A stretch of 64,000 nt of DNA. Source: Panacagrimonas sp965216845 (lineage in GTDB: Bacteria; Pseudomonadota; Gammaproteobacteria; Nevskiales; Nevskiaceae). The first letter of the stretch is position 1. Each line of letters opens with the position of its first letter. Made by a program: the position numbers and the translations under genes. Of the stretch, positions 8,138 to 15,998 are shown piece after piece. Below the pieces are notes generated by a model. The model did not search any database. It was not told the origin of the DNA and worked only from the letters and a program-made list of their open reading frames with translations. The stretch covers positions 124,001 through 188,000 of the forward strand of contig OZ244200.1 of assembly GCA_965216845.1 (NCBI GenBank), written 5' to 3'.

Positions 8138-8596
8138 ATGAAAATTTCCCTGATCGGGTTCGCCCTGGCCATGTCGCTAACTGCTTGCGGGCCCAAGCCG
8201 CCGACTCAACAACCGCTCATCGAAGTCTGGAAAAGCCCGACCTGCAGTTGCTGTTCGAAGTGGATCACACACCTGAAAGATAACGGCTTCGATGTCGCTG
8301 TCCACAACGAGCCCGCCATGAATCCCCTCAAAACCAAGCTCGGCGTTCCGCAGAACCTGGCCTCGTGTCACACCGGCGTCGTTGATGGCTATGTCATCGA
8401 AGGGCACGTCCCGGCGGCAGACATTCATCGACTCCTGTTGGAAAAACCAGCGGGGAAAGGTCTTGCTGTGCCGGGCATGCCGATCGGATCGCCCGGGATG
8501 GAACAAGGGGATCGACAGGATCCTTACACCACGATCTTGTTCGCCGACGATGGAAGCGGCACGTCGTTTCAGTCGCACGGGACACCACCGCAATGA
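8138..8596 (+). CDS. DUF411 family exported metal-binding protein
   Basis: 152 aa. A signal or lipoprotein leader (SLTACGPK, Cys at about residue 20) is followed by the DUF411 signature: VWKSPTCSCCSKWITHL with a CxCC cluster, then NLASCHTGVVDGYVIEGHVPA. DUF411 proteins are common beside copper resistance genes and are thought to bind metal; the reaction, if any, is unknown. The stop overlaps the next start (ATGA). The gap of 140 bases after the cytochrome gene may hold its own promoter. Confidence 0.8.
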   Translation: MKISLIGFALAMSLTACGPKPPTQQPLIEVWKSPTCSCCSKWITHLKDNGFDVAVHNEPAMNPLKTKLGVPQNLASCHTGVVDGYVIEGHVPAADIHRLLLEKPAGKGLAVPGMPIGSPGMEQGDRQDPYTTILFADDGSGTSFQSHGTPPQ

Positions 8597-9009
8597 CGGG
8601 CCTGACCAGATACTGGGCCCGGGGTATCCTGGCTCTGTTGGTGATTGTCCTGGCTCCCCAAGCCTTTGCGCATTCCGCCCCCGAGAAGCCGCGAACCTTT
8701 TACGGCGGCCGGGCAATGGCGACCGAGTTCTATAACGTCGAGTTGTTGATCGAGAGCAAGTCCGTTCAACTCTTCGTGCGTGACCGACACAACTGGCCGG
8801 TGGATGTTCGCGGCTTTGGTGCGACCGCGGTGCTTTCGAAGCCTGAGGGTTCGGAAGAAATTGACTTGGTGCCTGGAAAGCGCAAGGCCCTCATCGGGAG
8901 CACCGATGTCGCCGGAATCGAAGAGGTCGTCATTACCCTGAATGCGCCAGGTCGCGAATCCATCAAGCTCCGCTTCAACCGTGGCTCCTTGGAAGCGACG
9001 CCAAAGTGA
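8593..9009 (+). CDS. Exported protein of unknown function
   Basis: 138 aa with a clear signal peptide (residues 10-27, LALLVIVLAPQAFAHS). The mature part is predicted to be mostly beta-strand (YNVELLIESKSVQLFVRDRHN; IEEVVITLNAPG), like small periplasmic beta-sandwich proteins. It has no cysteine, and few His and Met residues. It overlaps DUF411 upstream by 4 bases and the EF-hand gene downstream by 4 bases, so the three should be made together. No family was recognised with confidence. Confidence 0.6.
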   Translation: MTGLTRYWARGILALLVIVLAPQAFAHSAPEKPRTFYGGRAMATEFYNVELLIESKSVQLFVRDRHNWPVDVRGFGATAVLSKPEGSEEIDLVPGKRKALIGSTDVAGIEEVVITLNAPGRESIKLRFNRGSLEATPK

Positions 9010-9353
9010 AGACGAATCGGATGACGAAACCGTGTCTGCCTTCCGCCCTGCTCGCATTCCCGTTCTTCCTGACAGCGTGCATCGGCACAGCTTCGTTTGT
9101 TCGGGCGGATTCCGATAAGGACGGTCGCGTTAGTCATCAGGAAGCCTCGTCGCATGACGATCTTTCAGTCGTATTCAGCAGTGCTGACGCCGACCAGGAC
9201 GGCTACCTGAACTCGGCGGAATATGATCTGGCGCTTGAGCTCATATGGCGCTTCAAGAACCAGAATGGTGAGGTCGCAGACGTATTGGCAAATGGCAGTG
9301 GTGGCGCCGGAAGCGGTGGCGGCGGTGGCGGCCATGGAGGACATCAGCATTAG
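9006..9353 (+). CDS. EF-hand lipoprotein-like exported protein
   Basis: 115 aa from a GTG start at 9006 that overlaps the previous stop; an ATG at 9021 is the alternative. A hydrophobic leader ends in LTAC, a probable lipobox. Two calcium-loop motifs follow: DSDKDGRVSHQE (about residues 36-47) and DADQDGYLNSAE (about 60-71), with Asp at positions 1, 3 and 5 and Glu at 12. The tail is Gly-rich and ends GHGGHQH. The fold is clear; why an EF-hand protein belongs to a metal cluster is unknown. Confidence 0.7.
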   Translation: MKTNRMTKPCLPSALLAFPFFLTACIGTASFVRADSDKDGRVSHQEASSHDDLSVVFSSADADQDGYLNSAEYDLALELIWRFKNQNGEVADVLANGSGGAGSGGGGGGHGGHQH

Positions 9354-9475
9354 CCTTGGCCGCTGAGCACTGCCTATCGGGATCGATGGATTCTCCATCA
9401 GGCATGTTCTTGGACTAGCACTTTCATGCAGTGTCAAGCGCACCAGCAGGCCTCCTCACCTGATCGAGAATTCGC

Positions 9476-9507
9476 TTGACTCTAGATATAGCTCCAGGGT
9501 TTACGAT
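9476..9507 (+). promoter_or_regulatory. MerR-type promoter/operator, copy 1
   Basis: TTGACT (9476-9481), a long 20-base spacer and TACGAT (9502-9507). The spacer contains the imperfect dyad CTCTAGATATAGCTCCAGGG. Over-long spacers with such a dyad are the hallmark of promoters remodelled by MerR-family activators (CadR/PbrR/CueR group). It precedes the merR-DUF4396 pair, so it is probably autoregulatory. Confidence 0.65.
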
Positions 9508-9531
9508 GCAGTCTCGATACAGGAGAGCAGC

Positions 9532-9954
9532 ATGCAAATCATGACCATTGGGAAGCTGGCCAAGCAGGCCAGTGTAGGCATTGACACCGTGCGCTTTTAC
9601 GAGCGGGAAGGCTTGCTGCCGCAAGCGCAGCGCACCGACTCAGGCTATCGACTCTACTCGCCCGACGATGTCGATCGACTCCGCTTTATCCGTCGGGCCA
9701 AACACCTGGGTTTCAGCCTGGATGAGATTGCTGAGTTGCTGGAGCTGAATGTGCCCAAGGGAAGTCGCGCCAGCGTAAAACGCGTGGCCAAACAAAGGCT
9801 GGACGCACTCGATCAGAAAATTCGTGAAATGACCGCGATTCGCGAAGCCCTGGCCGTATTGGTCCAACAGTGTTCCGGCAAAGGCTCCCTGAAAGGCTGT
9901 CCCATCATTGAAGGTGTGCTGGCGCAAGGCACATCAGAATCAACGGAGGATTGA
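9532..9954 (+). CDS. MerR-family heavy-metal regulator, copy 1
   Basis: 140 aa. The N-terminal winged helix (MTIGKLAKQASVGIDTVRFY) and the GYRLYSPDDVDRLRFIRRAK segment are typical of MerR. The long dimer helix is followed by a C-terminal metal loop with Cys at QQCSGKGSLKGCPIIE, two Cys about 9 residues apart, as in CueR/CadR/ZntR-like sensors. Position 82-type residues were not assigned, so the metal cannot be named. It is followed after one base by DUF4396. Its paralogue at 15575-15997 has the same length and a very similar sequence. Confidence 0.85.
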   Translation: MQIMTIGKLAKQASVGIDTVRFYEREGLLPQAQRTDSGYRLYSPDDVDRLRFIRRAKHLGFSLDEIAELLELNVPKGSRASVKRVAKQRLDALDQKIREMTAIREALAVLVQQCSGKGSLKGCPIIEGVLAQGTSESTED

Positions 9955-9955
9955 C

Positions 9956-10498
9956 ATGAAACACGAACATACACTTGCTCAACCCGCTGCAGGCGACGAA
10001 GGCCACGCATGCGAATCCGATCCAAAATCAGCCGATCGAGGTCCGCATGCGCACCATGCTCATGGCGGAGGTTCGACTTCGCACGCGCGCTTGACGACAT
10101 CTGCCACGCTGCACTGCCTGACCGGCTGTGCCATCGGCGAGTGGATCGGTCTGGCTATCGGCGTCAGTCTCGGGCTGAACCCCTGGATCACCATGGGTCT
10201 GGCCACGGTGCTGGGCTTTGCAAGCGGTTACACGCTGGGGCTGCTTCCTCTGGTACGGCAGGGGCAGAGCTGGGCGCAGGCGTTCAAGACCATCTGGCTG
10301 GGAGAAACGATTTCCATTGCAGTAATGGAATTCGCCATGAACTTTACCGATTACCACGTCGGTGGCGTACAGGCAGCATCCATTCTTGCACCGCAGTTCT
10401 GGCTGGGCTATCTCGTAGCGCTGCCGGCGGGGTTTGCAGTCGCATGGCCGGTCAACTGGTGGCTCTTGCGCAGCAGCGTCAAGAAGCCCTGTCATTGA
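9956..10498 (+). CDS. DUF4396 family membrane protein, copy 1
   Basis: 180 aa. The first 50 residues are hydrophilic with His (HAHHAHGGG). Four hydrophobic helices follow, with conserved LHCLTGCAIGEWIGLAIG in the first, ETISIAVMEFAMNFTDYH in the third and WPVNWWLL near the end. This matches the DUF4396 family, of unknown function and often found with heavy-metal regulators. The two Cys of HCLTGC in a membrane helix suggest a metal path, which is inference. It starts one base after the merR stop. Confidence 0.75.
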   Translation: MKHEHTLAQPAAGDEGHACESDPKSADRGPHAHHAHGGGSTSHARLTTSATLHCLTGCAIGEWIGLAIGVSLGLNPWITMGLATVLGFASGYTLGLLPLVRQGQSWAQAFKTIWLGETISIAVMEFAMNFTDYHVGGVQAASILAPQFWLGYLVALPAGFAVAWPVNWWLLRSSVKKPCH

Positions 10499-10580
10499 TG
10501 GCGCGTATCGATCACGCGAGTAGACTTCTGTTGCGCGCCGTGAATGACAGGAATTGGCGTTCGGGGGTCTGGTCTTGGAG

Positions 10581-11333
10581 ATGAGGAGTCGACCTTCGGA
10601 TTCGCAATGGAACGGTCAGATTACGATGGGCATGGGCTGGGCTTGGTTCAAAGGCATGGCCGGAGACAACAAGGCACACGCCCATCGTGCCGTTCAGATC
10701 GTCCTTTCTCATTCTCCACAACGGGTTTGGACGAGCGCCGGTTGGACCAAAGGGCACGGCATCCTCATCCAATCGAACGTGTTCCATCAACTGGCTCCTT
10801 CCTGCCAGCCGATATCGCTGATCTATTTCGAGCCCGATTCAGATGCGGGCCAGTTGATGTTGGCAGAACGAGAGGAATCGATCAGTACGTTGTCAGTCGA
10901 TCTTGTACGGATCGCCCTGGAGCTGTTGGACTCAGGTAAGGCTGAAAGTATCGATTTCGCGCACTTCGCTTCGGCAATATTTTGTGCCAATCAAGCGCGC
11001 GCCCATCGTCGCAATGATGACCTCATCAGAAAGGTCATCGTCGAGCTGCCGACCCCACTGCCTGAACCGATCACCGTGTCTCATCTGGCGAAGCGTGCTG
11101 GGCTGTCGGTCAGCCGCTTCCAGCACAGATTCCGCGCCCATGCGGGCATGGCCGTGCGCCCCTACCTCCGGTGGCGCCGCCTGTTGCTGGCGTCCTCGCT
11201 GGTGCTGCAGGGATCGTCCATTACCGATGCCGCACTGGAAGCCGGCTTTTCCGACGCAGCGCATTTTTCGAATACGCTGCGGCGACACTTCGGAATTTCT
11301 CCTCGAACCTTGGGCAGTTTGATCCCTTCCTAG
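10581..11333 (+). CDS. AraC-family transcriptional regulator
   Basis: 250 aa from the ATG at 10581; a TTG at 10554 would add 9 residues. The N-terminal part looks like a cupin-type sensor (HAHRAVQIVLS; GHGILIQSNVFHQLAP). The C-terminal 100 residues hold two helix-turn-helix units: ITVSHLAKRAGLSVSRFQHRFRA and ITDAALEAGFSDAAHFSNTLRR, with the FGISP ending. It lies 80 bases after DUF4396 copy 1 and 60 bases before the sterol-desaturase-family gene, which is its most likely target or partner. Confidence 0.85.
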   Translation: MRSRPSDSQWNGQITMGMGWAWFKGMAGDNKAHAHRAVQIVLSHSPQRVWTSAGWTKGHGILIQSNVFHQLAPSCQPISLIYFEPDSDAGQLMLAEREESISTLSVDLVRIALELLDSGKAESIDFAHFASAIFCANQARAHRRNDDLIRKVIVELPTPLPEPITVSHLAKRAGLSVSRFQHRFRAHAGMAVRPYLRWRRLLLASSLVLQGSSITDAALEAGFSDAAHFSNTLRRHFGISPRTLGSLIPS

Positions 11334-11395
11334 CTCAATCGTTCAAGACACCGGAACAGCCTGACGCCAGAATTCCTCGCCTCAGGAGATCCGTC

Positions 11396-12241
11396 ATGCG
11401 CTTGTACGTTCGATACATTGCTTATCCATTCATCGCCGGCGGGGCTGCCGTTGCGCTGCTGCTACTGGCAAACGCCGGCGCGTCCTACTGGCCTTTCTTC
11501 CCCGCTATCGTGATTTCAGGCATTGCCCTGGTAGGGGTGCTCGAACGTCCATTCCCACACAAAATGGAATGGAATCGCGATCATGACGGGGATACGCTAA
11601 CCGACAGCCTGCATTGGATCGTGAGTTATCTGCTGATCCAGATCAGTGTGGTGATCGCATTCAATCTACAGCAGCTGACGCCGGATACTTTGCAGATGTG
11701 GCCGAGCAGTGCGCCTCTATGGTTGCAGATATTGCTCGCCGGCTTGATTCTGGACCTGGGTCTCTACGTCATGCACCGCGCAAGCCACAGAATCGAAAGT
11801 CTTTGGCGCTTGCACGCCATTCACCACAGTCCCCGGCGGCTGTACTGGCTCAATGGCGGGCGACGTCACCCTTTATCTGCACTCGTACTGGCTGGGCCGA
11901 GTTTGGTCGTTTTGCTTCTCGTGGGTGCGACACCCATTGCTGTGGCAGCGTGGCTAAGCTTCATGAGTATTCATTTGGCCTTCCAGCACGCCAACCTGGA
12001 TTACCGACTTGGTCCGTTGCGTTACTGCCTGGCAGTGGCCGAAATGCATCGATTCCACCACAAGCGTGAATTCGAGGACTCGCAGGTGAATTTCGGGGAA
12101 GTGTTCTTGATTTGGGACCATATCTTCGGCTCGTTTCACGATGCGTCCCGCGATTTACGGTCAGACGAAGTGGGTATGCGGGAGGCAATGCCAGACGGAT
12201 ACTTGGGTCAGTTGATATGGCCACTGAGAACGCGAAAATAG
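11396..12241 (+). CDS. Sterol desaturase / fatty acid hydroxylase family membrane protein
   Basis: 281 aa. Hydrophobic helices lie at about residues 8-50 and 80-135. The eight-His di-iron signature is present: HRASH, HAIHHS and HRFHHK in order between residues 135 and 225. Members hydroxylate or desaturate lipids at the membrane. The ATG at 11396 follows CAGGAGAT, a good ribosome site; a longer frame upstream overlaps the AraC gene and is rejected. The substrate is unknown; the AraC gene just upstream suggests regulated lipid modification. Confidence 0.8.
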   Translation: MRLYVRYIAYPFIAGGAAVALLLLANAGASYWPFFPAIVISGIALVGVLERPFPHKMEWNRDHDGDTLTDSLHWIVSYLLIQISVVIAFNLQQLTPDTLQMWPSSAPLWLQILLAGLILDLGLYVMHRASHRIESLWRLHAIHHSPRRLYWLNGGRRHPLSALVLAGPSLVVLLLVGATPIAVAAWLSFMSIHLAFQHANLDYRLGPLRYCLAVAEMHRFHHKREFEDSQVNFGEVFLIWDHIFGSFHDASRDLRSDEVGMREAMPDGYLGQLIWPLRTRK

Positions 12242-12531
12242 TGTCAGATGTTGTGGAGGGTAGGCTCTGGGCGGCGAAACGCACTGTCACGCAAATTCGC
12301 GCGACCGATTCTGCGACCTTTGCCCAGACCAATAGATTGAATTGCAGATTCTCACCAAAAAGTTCCGAGCAACGTCGGCGTTCGATCCAATGCCATTGAG
12401 TTGGCAAAAGCGATCTACAGACTGAGTTCGTGCATAGCTCTTTTGGATGCAGACGTAACTTTTGCGGATGGGGATGCGGCCAAGCGGATCGACCTGTTCG
12501 CGTTCGCCATGCCAGTCTGCTGCGCGCCCAC
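12242..12531. other. Intergenic region between convergent genes, no feature recognised
   Basis: These 290 bases separate the 3' ends of the sterol-desaturase-family gene and merA. No gene with a plausible start, and no strong hairpin with a T-run, was found. Confidence 0.5.
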
Positions 12532-13980
12532 TCAGCCCGCGCAGCAGGACAGCTGCCCGACATCCTTGCTGAATGTTTGCGCCGCGAGTTTGAGGCCCTC
12601 GACCATGGTCAAATAGGGAAACAACTGGTCTGCCAAGTCCGCAACGGTCATGTGCTTACGGACGGCCAGCGCCGCGGTCTGGATCAACTCGCCTGCGTCG
12701 GGTGCCACTGCCTGCACACCCAGAATCCGGCCTGTCCTGGCTTCCGCAACCATCTTGATAAAGCCACGGGTGTCAAAGTTGGCCAGCGCGCGCGGCACAT
12801 TGTCCAGCGTCAATACGCGGCTTTCGATTTCGATGCCTTCATGGCCGGCTTCTGCCTCGCTCAAACCGACCGTGGCGATCTGTGGGTCGGTAAACACCAC
12901 TGCCGGCATGGCCGACAGATCGAGCGTAGCTTCGCCGCCGGTCATGTTGATCGCTGCGCGCGTGCCGGCTGCGGCGGCGACGTAAACGAACTGCGGCTGG
13001 TCGGCGCAGTCGCCGGCCGCGTAAATGTTCGGTGCGCTGGTGCGCATTGCCGCGTCGACGACAATGGCGCCCGCCTTGTTCACGGTCACGCCCGCGGCTT
13101 CCAGATTCAGCGAAGGCGTGTTGGGAGCGCGGCCCGTGGCCACCAGCAGCCGGTCAGCGCGGATTTCCGCATGATTCGTCGTCAGCAGGAATTCGCCGTT
13201 GGCATAGGCAATGCTGTTGGTCTGGGTCTGTTCCAGCACCTCGATGCCTTCGGCACGGAAGGCCGCGGTGAGCATCTTGCCGATTTCCGGATCCTCTTGG
13301 AGCAACAACGATCGGCGCGCCAGGATCGTGACCCGGCTGCCCAAGCGTGCGAAGGCCTGAGCCAGTTCAACGGCGACGACCGATGAGCCGATCACAGCCA
13401 AGCGCGGGGGAATCCTGTCGCTGGCGAGCGCTTCGGTGGAGGTCCAGTACGGCGCGTCCTGCAAGCCGCGGATCGGCGGTATCGCAGCGCTGGCGCCGGT
13501 GGCGATCAGACAGCGATCGAAATGCAGGCTCTGTTCACCACCTTCGCTCAGGTTCACGCCAAGCGTATGGTCGCTCGTGAAGTGCGCGGTGCCTCGCAGA
13601 ACCGTGATGCTGGAGTTGGCGCTGAGGATGCTTTCGTACTTTGCGTAGCGCAACTCCTCAACACGGCCTTGCTGCTGGGCCAGCAGCTTGTCGCGCAGGA
13701 TCACCGGCTCGGTGGCGGCGATGCCGTCGTCGAACGGGCTTTCGCCGCGCAGGCGGGCGATATGCGCGGTACGGATCATGATCTTGGACGGCACGCAGCC
13801 GACGTTGACGCAGGTTCCTCCGATGATGCCGCGCTCGATCATCGTTACGCGCGCGCCGCGCTCGACGGCCTTGAGCGCACCAGCCATCGCGCCGCCGCCG
13901 CTGCCGATCACCGCAACGTGTGGTGATTTCTCGCCGCTCACCGTTTTGGATTCTCGTCTCGTCTGCATTTTGCTATTCAA
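12532..13980 (-). CDS. merA: Mercuric reductase lacking the N-terminal HMA domain
   Basis: 482 aa flavoprotein that reduces Hg(II) to volatile Hg(0) with NADPH. Visible parts are the FAD site (VAVIGSGGGAMAGALKAVERG), the redox pair GGTCVNVGCVPSK (C57, C62), the NAD(P) fold (LAVIGSSVVAVELAQAFARLG), the second FAD motif (NIYAAGDCAD) and the C-terminal vicinal cysteines C479-C480 (SCCAG) that receive Hg(II) from the partner subunit. There is no N-terminal NmerA domain, so it resembles short MerA enzymes. Its start overlaps merC by 8 bases. Confidence 0.95.
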   Translation of the reverse strand: MNSKMQTRRESKTVSGEKSPHVAVIGSGGGAMAGALKAVERGARVTMIERGIIGGTCVNVGCVPSKIMIRTAHIARLRGESPFDDGIAATEPVILRDKLLAQQQGRVEELRYAKYESILSANSSITVLRGTAHFTSDHTLGVNLSEGGEQSLHFDRCLIATGASAAIPPIRGLQDAPYWTSTEALASDRIPPRLAVIGSSVVAVELAQAFARLGSRVTILARRSLLLQEDPEIGKMLTAAFRAEGIEVLEQTQTNSIAYANGEFLLTTNHAEIRADRLLVATGRAPNTPSLNLEAAGVTVNKAGAIVVDAAMRTSAPNIYAAGDCADQPQFVYVAAAAGTRAAINMTGGEATLDLSAMPAVVFTDPQIATVGLSEAEAGHEGIEIESRVLTLDNVPRALANFDTRGFIKMVAEARTGRILGVQAVAPDAGELIQTAALAVRKHMTVADLADQLFPYLTMVEGLKLAAQTFSKDVGQLSCCAG

Positions 13981-14380
13981 TTTCGCAGCGCCGACTCGCC
14001 GGAGAAAAGATGTCCCAGAGCGACACCGCCACCATCAATGCCAGCGCCGAATAGGTGACCATGCTGCTCCAGCCGTACTTGAACCACGGGTAAAGCGACA
14101 TCAGCAGCAGGATCGGTCCAGCTATGCCGAGCAGACAGCGATGCCACTGCCGGTGGCTGAACCAGGCCAGCCCATTGAGGACCAGCGCGAGCCAGGCAAA
14201 TGCCGGCAACAAGGTATTGATGAACAGCCCTTCCCATTGGCTGAGAAAGCCCAGGCCGAGCGCAGCGCCGAGGCTGGCAATGGCAGGAAAGCAAGCTGCG
14301 CACCCCATGGCGGAAATGACAGCCCCGAGCGAGCCGGTCTTGTCGCCGATGCGAGTGATCCACTGAACGATTCGCGTCAT
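13973..14380 (-). CDS. merC: MerC mercury uptake protein
   Basis: 135 aa inner-membrane protein with four hydrophobic helices. The metal pair MGCAACFPA (C27, C30) lies in the first helix and a further Cys near the C-terminus (RRC). MerC brings Hg(II) to the cytoplasm for MerA. No merT or merP is present, so MerC appears to be the only dedicated importer here. It lies between a short SD-preceded reading frame and merA in the same transcript. Confidence 0.92.
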   Translation of the reverse strand: MTRIVQWITRIGDKTGSLGAVISAMGCAACFPAIASLGAALGLGFLSQWEGLFINTLLPAFAWLALVLNGLAWFSHRQWHRCLLGIAGPILLLMSLYPWFKYGWSSMVTYSALALMVAVSLWDIFSPASRRCEIE

Positions 14381-14392
14381 GCCCTGCTCCTG

Positions 14393-14494
14393 TTATGGAC
14401 CTGATAGCGTCAGGCCCGCGTCGGCACTTCCGCGAAGGTCTTGCCGTCGGCAAGTGAAGGCGGCGTCGCCGGGCAGCTTGGAACGGTTCTGCAT
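14393..14494 (-). CDS. Possible 33-residue leader peptide at the head of the mer operon
   Basis: A strong ribosome site (AAGGAGG at 14499-14505, four bases from the ATG) opens a frame of 33 codons that ends 13 bases before merC. The peptide has one Cys and several Arg and no recognised family. It could be a real small protein, a coupling peptide for merC, or the worn head of a lost merT/merP gene. Confidence 0.35.
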   Translation of the reverse strand: MQNRSKLPGDAAFTCRRQDLRGSADAGLTLSGP

Positions 14495-14519
14495 GCATCC
14501 TCCTTGAATGGACGCTGCT

Positions 14520-14550
14520 ACCATAAGACCGTAGCTGACTACGGAGTCAA
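14520..14550 (-). promoter_or_regulatory. mer operator/promoter
   Basis: On the minus strand TTGACT (14545-14550), a 19-base spacer and TATGGT (14520-14525). The spacer holds the dyad CCGTAG-TCAG-CTACGG, a perfect 6-bp inverted repeat. This is the classical MerR-bent promoter of mercury operons; it drives the short frame, merC and merA, and lies next to the divergent merR start at 14552. Confidence 0.8.
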
Positions 14551-14551
14551 G

Positions 14552-14959
14552 ATGCGCAAGACCTACACCATCGGCACTCTGGCAAGTCGCGCCGATGTGC
14601 ACCTGGAAACCATTCGCTACTACCAGCGCCGCGGGCTGGTGGGTGAGCCGAATCGCCCCTTGGGCGGTGTGCGTCGCTATTCCGAGGATCATGTGCATCG
14701 GCTGCGGTTCATCCGAAACGCTCAAGAACTGGGCTTCAGCCTGGACGAAGTGGGAGAGTTGCTGAAACTGCAGGACGGCGCGCATTGCAGAGAAGCGCGA
14801 ACCCTAGGCGAAAAGCGGCTTGCTGACGTTCGACGCAAGCTTGCGGACTTGCAGTGCATGGAGTCTGCACTGGCCGCGCTCGTGGATCGCTGCGGGGCGG
14901 TCAAGGGCAAGGGCCGTGTGCACTGTCCGCTGATTGGCTCCCTGCAGGCGGCGCCGTGA
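14552..14959 (+). CDS. merR: Mercury-responsive regulator MerR
   Basis: 135 aa. The HTH (YTIGTLASRADVHLETIRYY) is followed by RYSEDHVHRLRFIRNAQELGFSL. Three cysteines expected for trigonal Hg(II) binding are seen: HC in the DGAHCREA segment, one in VDRCG, and one in VHCPLIG. The ATG at 14552 is chosen because the upstream extension would run through the mer operator. The gene is divergent from merC-merA and overlaps ynfA by 4 bases (GTGA). Confidence 0.93.
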   Translation: MRKTYTIGTLASRADVHLETIRYYQRRGLVGEPNRPLGGVRRYSEDHVHRLRFIRNAQELGFSLDEVGELLKLQDGAHCREARTLGEKRLADVRRKLADLQCMESALAALVDRCGAVKGKGRVHCPLIGSLQAAP

Positions 14960-15288
14960 CGGAGCTGCTCCGGGTTGGCGGGCTCTTTGCGATCACGGCG
15001 GTGGCTGAAATTGTCGGTTGCTATTTGCCCTGGATGGTCATCAAACAGGGCAAATCCTCCTGGCTGTTGCTGCCCGCCGCGATCTCATTGGGCTTGTTTG
15101 TCTGGTTGTTGACACTGCATCCGCACGCCGCGGGGCGCACTTACGCCGCGTACGGCGGCATGTACATCGCGGTCGCCCTGCTCTGGTTGTGGCTTGTCGA
15201 CGGCGTCGCGCTGACTCGCTGGGACCTGCTTGGGGCGAGTGTCGCACTCGTAGGCATGACGATCATTGCGATGCAGCCGAGCGCCTGA
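14956..15288 (+). CDS. ynfA: YnfA-family (UPF0060) small membrane protein
   Basis: 110 aa from a GTG that overlaps the merR stop. Four hydrophobic helices and the family motifs AEIVGCYLPW, HPHAAGRTYAAYGGMYI and LTRWDLLGA are all present. YnfA proteins belong with the small multidrug resistance-like transporters. Coupling to merR suggests it may be made together with the regulator; a role in metal or cation export is inference. Confidence 0.88.
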   Translation: MTELLRVGGLFAITAVAEIVGCYLPWMVIKQGKSSWLLLPAAISLGLFVWLLTLHPHAAGRTYAAYGGMYIAVALLWLWLVDGVALTRWDLLGASVALVGMTIIAMQPSA

Positions 15289-15518
15289 GGTGCGCAGCCG
15301 CAGCCGCAGCGGCTGAGCGACCACCGTCCTCGGAAGATTCTGTTGCAGGCGTATCGCGCACGCGCCAACCGCGCTCGTCGGGCTATCGGCCGTTCTTCGA
15401 TTGGTCCGGCAGACGCCTGGACAGGCCGGACCCGAACGACGAGAGGGCGGCTCCATCGCGAGGCCGCCCTGACAGGCGGCGAGGACGCAGCCCTTGTTGC
15501 CGACGGCTTTGGCCACAC

Positions 15519-15550
15519 TTGACTCTGGACGTGGGTCCAGGGTTTAGGCT
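15519..15550 (+). promoter_or_regulatory. MerR-type promoter/operator, copy 2
   Basis: TTGACT (15519-15524), a 20-base spacer and TAGGCT (15545-15550). The spacer contains CTCTGGACGTGGGTCCAGGG, with the dyad CTGGACgtgGGTCCAG in it. The geometry is the same as in copy 1, though the spacer bases differ, so the two copies may respond differently. Confidence 0.65.
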
Positions 15551-15574
15551 GCAATCCACAGACAGGAGGACGGC

Positions 15575-15997
15575 ATGCAAACCATGACCATTGGCAAGCT
15601 GGCCAGACTGGCCAGTGTTGGCATCGATACGGTGCGCTATTACGAGCGCGAAGGCCTGTTGCCCGAAGCTCGACGATCCGAGACTGGCTATCGACTCTAC
15701 TCGACTGAAGTTGTGGATCGCCTGCGCTTTATTCGTCGGGCGAAAAACCTGGGATTCAGCCTGGAGGAGATTGCCGAGTTGCTGCAGCTCAACGCTGCCA
15801 AGGGAAGCCGCGCCAGCGTGAAACGCCTGGCCAAACAACGGCTGCACGTTCTCGATCAGAAAATCCGTGAAATGAGCGCGATTCGCGATGCCTTGGCCGG
15901 ACTGGTTCAACAGTGTTCGGGGCAAGGCTCCTTGAAGGGCTGTCCCATCATCGAAGGCGTGCTGGCGCAAACGACATCCAATGGTCAGGAACACTGA
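15575..15997 (+). CDS. MerR-family heavy-metal regulator, copy 2
   Basis: 140 aa paralogue of the protein at 9532-9954. It has the same HTH (MTIGKLARLASVGIDTVRYY), the same dimer helix and the same C-terminal loop with two Cys (QQCSGQGSLKGCPIIE). Changes cluster in the wing and around residue 30-40. It begins 24 bases after the -10 box, behind AGGAGG, and is followed after one base by DUF4396 copy 2. Confidence 0.85.
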   Translation: MQTMTIGKLARLASVGIDTVRYYEREGLLPEARRSETGYRLYSTEVVDRLRFIRRAKNLGFSLEEIAELLQLNAAKGSRASVKRLAKQRLHVLDQKIREMSAIRDALAGLVQQCSGQGSLKGCPIIEGVLAQTTSNGQEH

Positions 15998-15998
15998 C

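Larger units (their letters stand above)
9476..10498 (+). repeat. Duplicated promoter-merR-DUF4396 module, copy 1
   Basis: From the -35 box to the DUF4396 stop this unit is 1023 bases, exactly the length of 15519-16541. The final 60 or so bases and another stretch of about 59 bases within the DUF4396 gene are identical, while the first 60 codons of DUF4396 have diverged. The copies are in direct orientation, about 5 kb apart, and flank the AraC, sterol-desaturase and mercury genes. Confidence 0.85.

Noticed and set aside
11171..11395. Upstream extension of the sterol-desaturase-family gene
   Set aside because: It runs through the AraC gene in another frame; the ATG at 11396 has CAGGAGAT and a normal family start.
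14393..14785. A longer 130-codon minus-strand frame containing the 33-codon frame
   Set aside because: It runs backwards through merR and the mer operator; only the part behind the strong ribosome site is worth keeping.
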